Shown here one piece after another: positions 57,901 to 64,000 of a stretch of 64,000 nt of DNA. Within the stretch, counting starts at the first letter, position 1; every line of letters starts with the position of its first letter. The notes beneath the pieces are model-generated. The model had not been told where the DNA came from. It made no database searches and was given only the letters and a program-made list of their open reading frames with translations. Made by a program: the position numbers and the translations under genes. Origin of the DNA: Tretioscincus oriximinensis (taxonomy: Eukaryota; Chordata; Lepidosauria; Squamata; Gymnophthalmidae); contig JAJVDF010000260.1 of assembly GCA_022410635.1 (NCBI GenBank), forward strand, positions 599,428 through 663,427. The letters run 5' to 3'.

Positions 57901-58335
57901 TTGGGCCAATCACAGTTCTTTAGTACTCTCTCAGCCCCACCTACTTCACAGGCTGTCTGTTGTGGAAATAGCAACAAAAAGCTATATGCGCTACCCTATG
58001 GTTGGCTGCCCTGAGACCTTCGGGTAGAGGGCGTGATAATAAGTACAAATAAATGAATAAATAAGAATAAAATACAGGTGGTTGTTGGTGGATAAATAAG
58101 ACCTTCCCTGAAAGCCCCAGTGCATCTTTTGGGAGCATAAATTAACACGAGGCCCCGTCTTATTGGGGAGGGGGGGAGACACAGTATCTGTGGCCGCTGC
58201 CAAAGCCCCTGGGCAGCCTGATGCTTTGCCAGGTTACTGGACTGACCGCAGTGTTTCCTCCCACAGATCATCATTTACATCATTGTGTCGGCTGCCTGTG
58301 GGGGTCTTTCATGGTCAGCCTGTATACACAAGTAG
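48819..58335 (+). CDS. VAMP7: Vesicle-associated membrane protein 7 (seven coding exons, complete)
   Basis: Longin-type R-SNARE (TI-VAMP) driving fusion of late endosomes, lysosomes and secretory vesicles. Coding parts are 48819-48964, 52077-52134, 53211-53348, 56097-56187, 56395-56462, 57665-57757 and 58267-58335. All phases agree and give 220 residues, the same length as human VAMP7. Visible parts: longin domain (1 to about 120) starting MAILFAVVARGS, SNARE motif about 125-180 with the zero-layer arginine R150 in LVAQRGEKL, and one C-terminal membrane anchor (about 190-206) built from TIIVAIVLF and IIIYIIVS. The ATG has a strong context (AAGCCATGG). It diverges from the POLR1D-like gene across a CpG island and converges on the SLAIN-like gene. 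Introns hold CR1, L1-like and SINE insertions. Nothing suggests loss of function. Confidence 0.97.
49560..51640 (-). mobile_element. CR1 LINE, about 2 kb 3' portion with ORF2 (TTCTTATG-tail subfamily), VAMP7 intron
   Basis: Minus-strand ORF of 241 codons (50,723-49,998) holds GVPQGSVLGPLLFNIFIND and the catalytic FADDTKL of CR1 reverse transcriptase, plus LEYCVQFWSPHLKKD near the C-terminus. A second segment (51,414-51,139) is the linker between endonuclease and reverse transcriptase, joined through disrupted frames. The 3' end is at CATAAGAACATAAGAAG. The endonuclease is missing. Confidence 0.92.
52077..52134 (+). CDS. VAMP7: VAMP7 coding exon 2 (residues 49-68)
   Basis: Completes Asn and encodes YLFHYICQDRIIYLCITDD of the longin domain, then GTGAGT. 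Confidence 0.96.
52365..52520 (+). mobile_element. GTTAGTCTxAAGG interspersed element
   Basis: GGGTCTTGTAGCACCTTAGAGG ... CTCCTGCTGCCTCCC TTTTTCTTGTTAG; one of the better preserved copies, with 57,245-57,450 similar. Confidence 0.55.
53211..53348 (+). CDS. VAMP7: VAMP7 coding exon 3 (residues 69-114)
   Basis: DFERSRAFTFLNEIKKRF through SEFSSVLAAQL, the end of the longin fold; acceptor CCACAG, donor GTGAGG. Confidence 0.97.
53769..55342 (+). mobile_element. 5'-truncated L1-like LINE in a VAMP7 intron
   Basis: AT-rich insertion flanked by a perfect 14-bp direct repeat, AGATGGCCTTTCGT (53755-53768 and 55343-55356), ending in an A/T-rich tail. Reading frames resemble the ORF2 C-terminal part of L1: SQLYNLLNNNNEIINEI, NRWNHDIN, and after the SINE RKKIMLKWHKT and SAGYYQIYWQCQE. 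Frames are broken. A Sauria-type SINE is nested at 54,414. Confidence 0.75.
54414..54669 (+). mobile_element. Sauria-type SINE nested in the L1-like element
   Basis: Complete: GAGAGCCAATTTTGTGTAGTGG head, CAGTTCGATTCCCCATTCC B box, CAGCCCCACCTACTCCACAGG, and CTTCGGGTATAGGGCGG tail with AAATAAATA. Flanked by TGAAATC (54407-54413 and 54670-54676). Confidence 0.9.
55399..55657 (+). mobile_element. tRNA-derived SINE (GGCACGGATAGCTCAG family), best-preserved head
   Basis: Head GGCACGGATAGCTCAGTCGC carries a good A box (TAGCTCAGTCG). GGGTTTCGAAGCCC is the B box. Body CACCACAGCCTGATGGGG, tail GGGGTATAAGAACCCAGTTC followed by TTTCTTTCTT. A related partial copy follows at 55,735-55,875. Confidence 0.85.
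56097..56187 (+). CDS. VAMP7: VAMP7 coding exon 4 (residues 115-145)
   Basis: KYHSETKGPDQVAETQAQ through KGIMVRNI, the first half of the SNARE motif; ends with one base of a split Asp codon before GTAATG. Confidence 0.96.
56395..56462 (+). CDS. VAMP7: VAMP7 coding exon 5 (residues 145-167)
   Basis: Completes Asp, then LVAQRGEKLELLIDKTEN; contains the zero-layer arginine. Donor GTAAGT. Confidence 0.96.
57665..57757 (+). CDS. VAMP7: VAMP7 coding exon 6 (residues 168-198)
   Basis: SVTFKTTSRNLARAMCMKN and the first half of the membrane anchor; acceptor TCCACAG, donor GTAAGT. Confidence 0.96.
57804..58064 (+). mobile_element. Sauria-type SINE, complete, VAMP7 last intron
   Basis: GAGAGCCAGCTTGGTGTAGTGG, TCCCGGTTCGATTCCCCACTCC, GAAAGCCAGCTGGGTGAC, CACCTACTTCACAGG, CTTCGGGTAGAGGGCG and an AAATAAATGAATAAATAAG tail. 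It lies between the last two coding exons. Confidence 0.92.
58267..58335 (+). CDS. VAMP7: VAMP7 coding exon 7 (residues 199-220, stop)
   Basis: Second half of the anchor and a short luminal tail (ACGGLSWSACIHK), then TAG. The tail is less conserved than the rest, as expected for this family. Confidence 0.95.
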   Translation: MIIYIIVSAACGGLSWSACIHK

Positions 58336-58835
58336 CTGCCAGACCAGCTGACCGTCTCCACGTGCGAAGAATGTGAAGGAAGACTCCTCAGGCTCAGACC
58401 GCCTGGCTCCCCTGCTCTTGAGGACAATTGCGCCTTTGCCTTATTCCCCCAAAGGACCAGAGACCAGGCGCCTCGAGGAAGGGGAGTCCCCTTTGTTTTG
58501 AAAGTCCCTGGAAGAGCCTTTGGCCCCTCTGGCTCCCAGAGGAGGGAGGGGAGGGATGTTGGGAAGGTCTGAACATCCTCGTGTGTTATCATGCTTTGCA
58601 CTTTACTCTCCCAGCGTCCTGCTGGAGGGAGAAGCAGGGGGAACTGGCCGTCCCTTGTACCATATTGAGCCCCTGGGGGAGGGGGGGAGGGAATCACGGG
58701 AAGCACTGGGCTCCCCCCCCCCTTGCGTAGCCGGCCCAGGCTCTCGTCGTCCGTCCCCCAGCCGCGCCTTCCCTGAAGTCATGGCCGGCTGTGGGCTTTG
58801 TCTTGCCGCTCCAATAAATGTGTCGTTTTAATATT
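58336..58835 (+). other. VAMP7: VAMP7 3' untranslated region
   Basis: GC-rich unique sequence between the stop codon and the AATAAA at 58813-58818. The cleavage site about 15-20 bases later is inferred. Confidence 0.75.
58813..58818 (+). terminator. VAMP7: Polyadenylation signal AATAAA for VAMP7
   Basis: Canonical hexamer about 480 bases after the VAMP7 stop, followed by a T-rich stretch. Confidence 0.75.
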
Positions 58836-59339
58836 GAGGTTCCNTGTCGGCCCCTTTACCTTTTACGAGTCCCTTTCTCTAGCCTAGTGTCAAAGTGCTC
58901 AACTTTGCAAGGGAGCAAGAGGCCAAACTTGCTTCAGATGCACGAGATGCTGCAGTAGAACAGCTGAGGCACCTGTGGTTGAATGTAGAAGGGGCAACGG
59001 GAACTCTAGTCACACTTGGCCTTCTTTTGCTCCAGGGCCGAAGGGGCCTCTTCTCCACCAGCCATGCTGAAAATGTGCAGCCTGATCCTGGAATGGCCCA
59101 GGGACACACTTTTTGGAACAGAGCAAGGCCAAGGTTTTCCTCAGAGGGCTGGATCAGGGGTCCAGCCTGAAAGGTTTAGGAAGAGGATGGAAAAGGAGGG
59201 GGGCTCTGAGTGATACGACAGCTGAGCTCAAGGGATCCTATTAGCTCCTAAAACTGGAACGGAAGGGACGGATGAAGCCGTTTTACCCAGGCACAGTTTC
59301 CACTGGTGAAACAGAAACGAGGGCCAACAGGTGCTTCGG

Positions 59340-59795
59340 GAAAAGGGATTTTTAATTAAATGGTGTACTAAAGTCATTCAAGTATTGGTCATCATTTGAG
59401 CTCAGGGTGCAAAGGAAGAGCTGGGGGGGATTGAAAAGGATCCGGATTGTTAGGTTTTGCTTCAGATGTGTGTACATCAGGGTCCGTAGTCCGTAGATTG
59501 TCACTGTCGGATGCACGTCGATGATTTTTCAAATGGGCGTCAGGTCTGTGATTCCAGGTAGAAAAGTTGCTGCTCTCAGGGCTCAGGAATAAGAATTCAG
59601 CAGCAGTAGCAACAACAAGGCAGTTGATTCCTACCATCAAGAAGGCATGAAGTGGCCTCAGTCCAGGAAAAGGGCCGCCACTCTCGGCCCAAGTGCAATG
59701 GTGGAACAGTGTGAAGTTCCAAGAACCTCCTGCCCAGCCTGCTGGGCTCACATCCTGCCACCAACTAGAGAAGCTTGTAGCAACTTTACACAGGC
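59340..59795 (-). other. SLAIN-like 3' untranslated region (probable)
   Basis: No coding signal between the stop codon and an ATTAAA-type signal at 59356-59351 on the minus strand. About 500 bases separate it from the VAMP7 polyadenylation site, so the two transcripts converge closely. Confidence 0.5.
59351..59356 (-). terminator. Polyadenylation signal ATTAAA for the SLAIN-like gene (candidate)
   Basis: TTTAAT on the plus strand; the common variant hexamer, about 440 bases beyond the stop codon. Confidence 0.4.
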
Positions 59796-63664
<3,869 letters not shown>

Positions 63665-64000
63665 CTAATGGGGCAACACAGCTTGGGCTGCCGTTTTAGA
63701 GGTGGCCCATCCCAGGGAAACTCTGGTGCACACAGGAGTTAGACCCTTTGCACCCGGGGAAAGCCAGGGCAGGGTCTCAGCTTATAAGGACTCATTCCAT
63801 GGTGGTTTATCAAGGCAAAACAGAACCCTGCCATAGCAAGCCTGAAACGGTGACCAGTGAGGTGAAGATAAATTATGCTACACCCTTATATGGATGAAAC
63901 AGAGAAGAACGAACAGAGGTACAGCTCTCCCAGTACAACAGAGAATCATAGAAACAACAGTCCGGGCCGGTGTCGGTAAGTATAATAGCAGATCGTATTC

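Overview
This window is vertebrate nuclear DNA, almost certainly from a squamate reptile (lizard-like). Four intron-containing genes with GT-AG junctions match vertebrate families. The repeats are squamate-typical: tRNA-derived SINEs of Sauria type with TTCTTC tails, CR1 and L2 LINEs, an L1-like 3' fragment, a SPIN-type hAT element and many microsatellites. There is nothing bacterial here: no operons and no CRISPR.

Layout. Positions 1-31,240 hold no recognised gene. They are a repeat-rich gene desert upstream of the first gene, with two solo LTRs of one family (2,657-3,395 and 22,464-23,196), a nested stack of mobile elements (21,031-23,806), a nearly complete L2-like LINE (about 25,700-28,922), a mariner-type MITE (15,764-15,974), and several unique stretches that could carry regulatory elements. 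Positions 31,335-40,036 (+) encode endothelin receptor B2 (EDNRB2) in seven coding exons, 434 residues. Positions 43,136-47,116 (-) encode a POLR1D/RPAC2-like RNA polymerase subunit in four firm exons plus a probable fifth. Positions 48,819-58,335 (+) encode VAMP7 in seven coding exons, 220 residues, with a probable non-coding first exon in a CpG island at about 47.0-47.55 kb. That island also holds the start of the POLR1D-like gene, so the two genes are head to head. From 59,796 to beyond the window end (-) are the last four coding exons of a SLAIN-family gene that resembles SLAIN1 most; it is tail to tail with VAMP7.

How the genes relate. They do not form one pathway. EDNRB2 is a cell-surface GPCR of neural-crest and pigment cells. 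VAMP7 is an R-SNARE of late endosomes, lysosomes and secretory vesicles. RPAC2 is a core subunit of RNA polymerases I and III. SLAIN proteins act at microtubule plus ends. The neighbourhood is evolutionarily informative: EDNRB2 next to VAMP7 is the expected sauropsid synteny, and a SLAIN1-like gene close to EDNRB2 mirrors the adjacency of EDNRB and SLAIN1 in human, suggesting a duplicated (ohnologous) block. The most unexpected items are the intron-containing POLR1D-like gene beside VAMP7, the third SLAIN-type gene, a Penelope-like element with inverted terminal repeats and a 15-bp target duplication, and a SPIN-type element nested within it.
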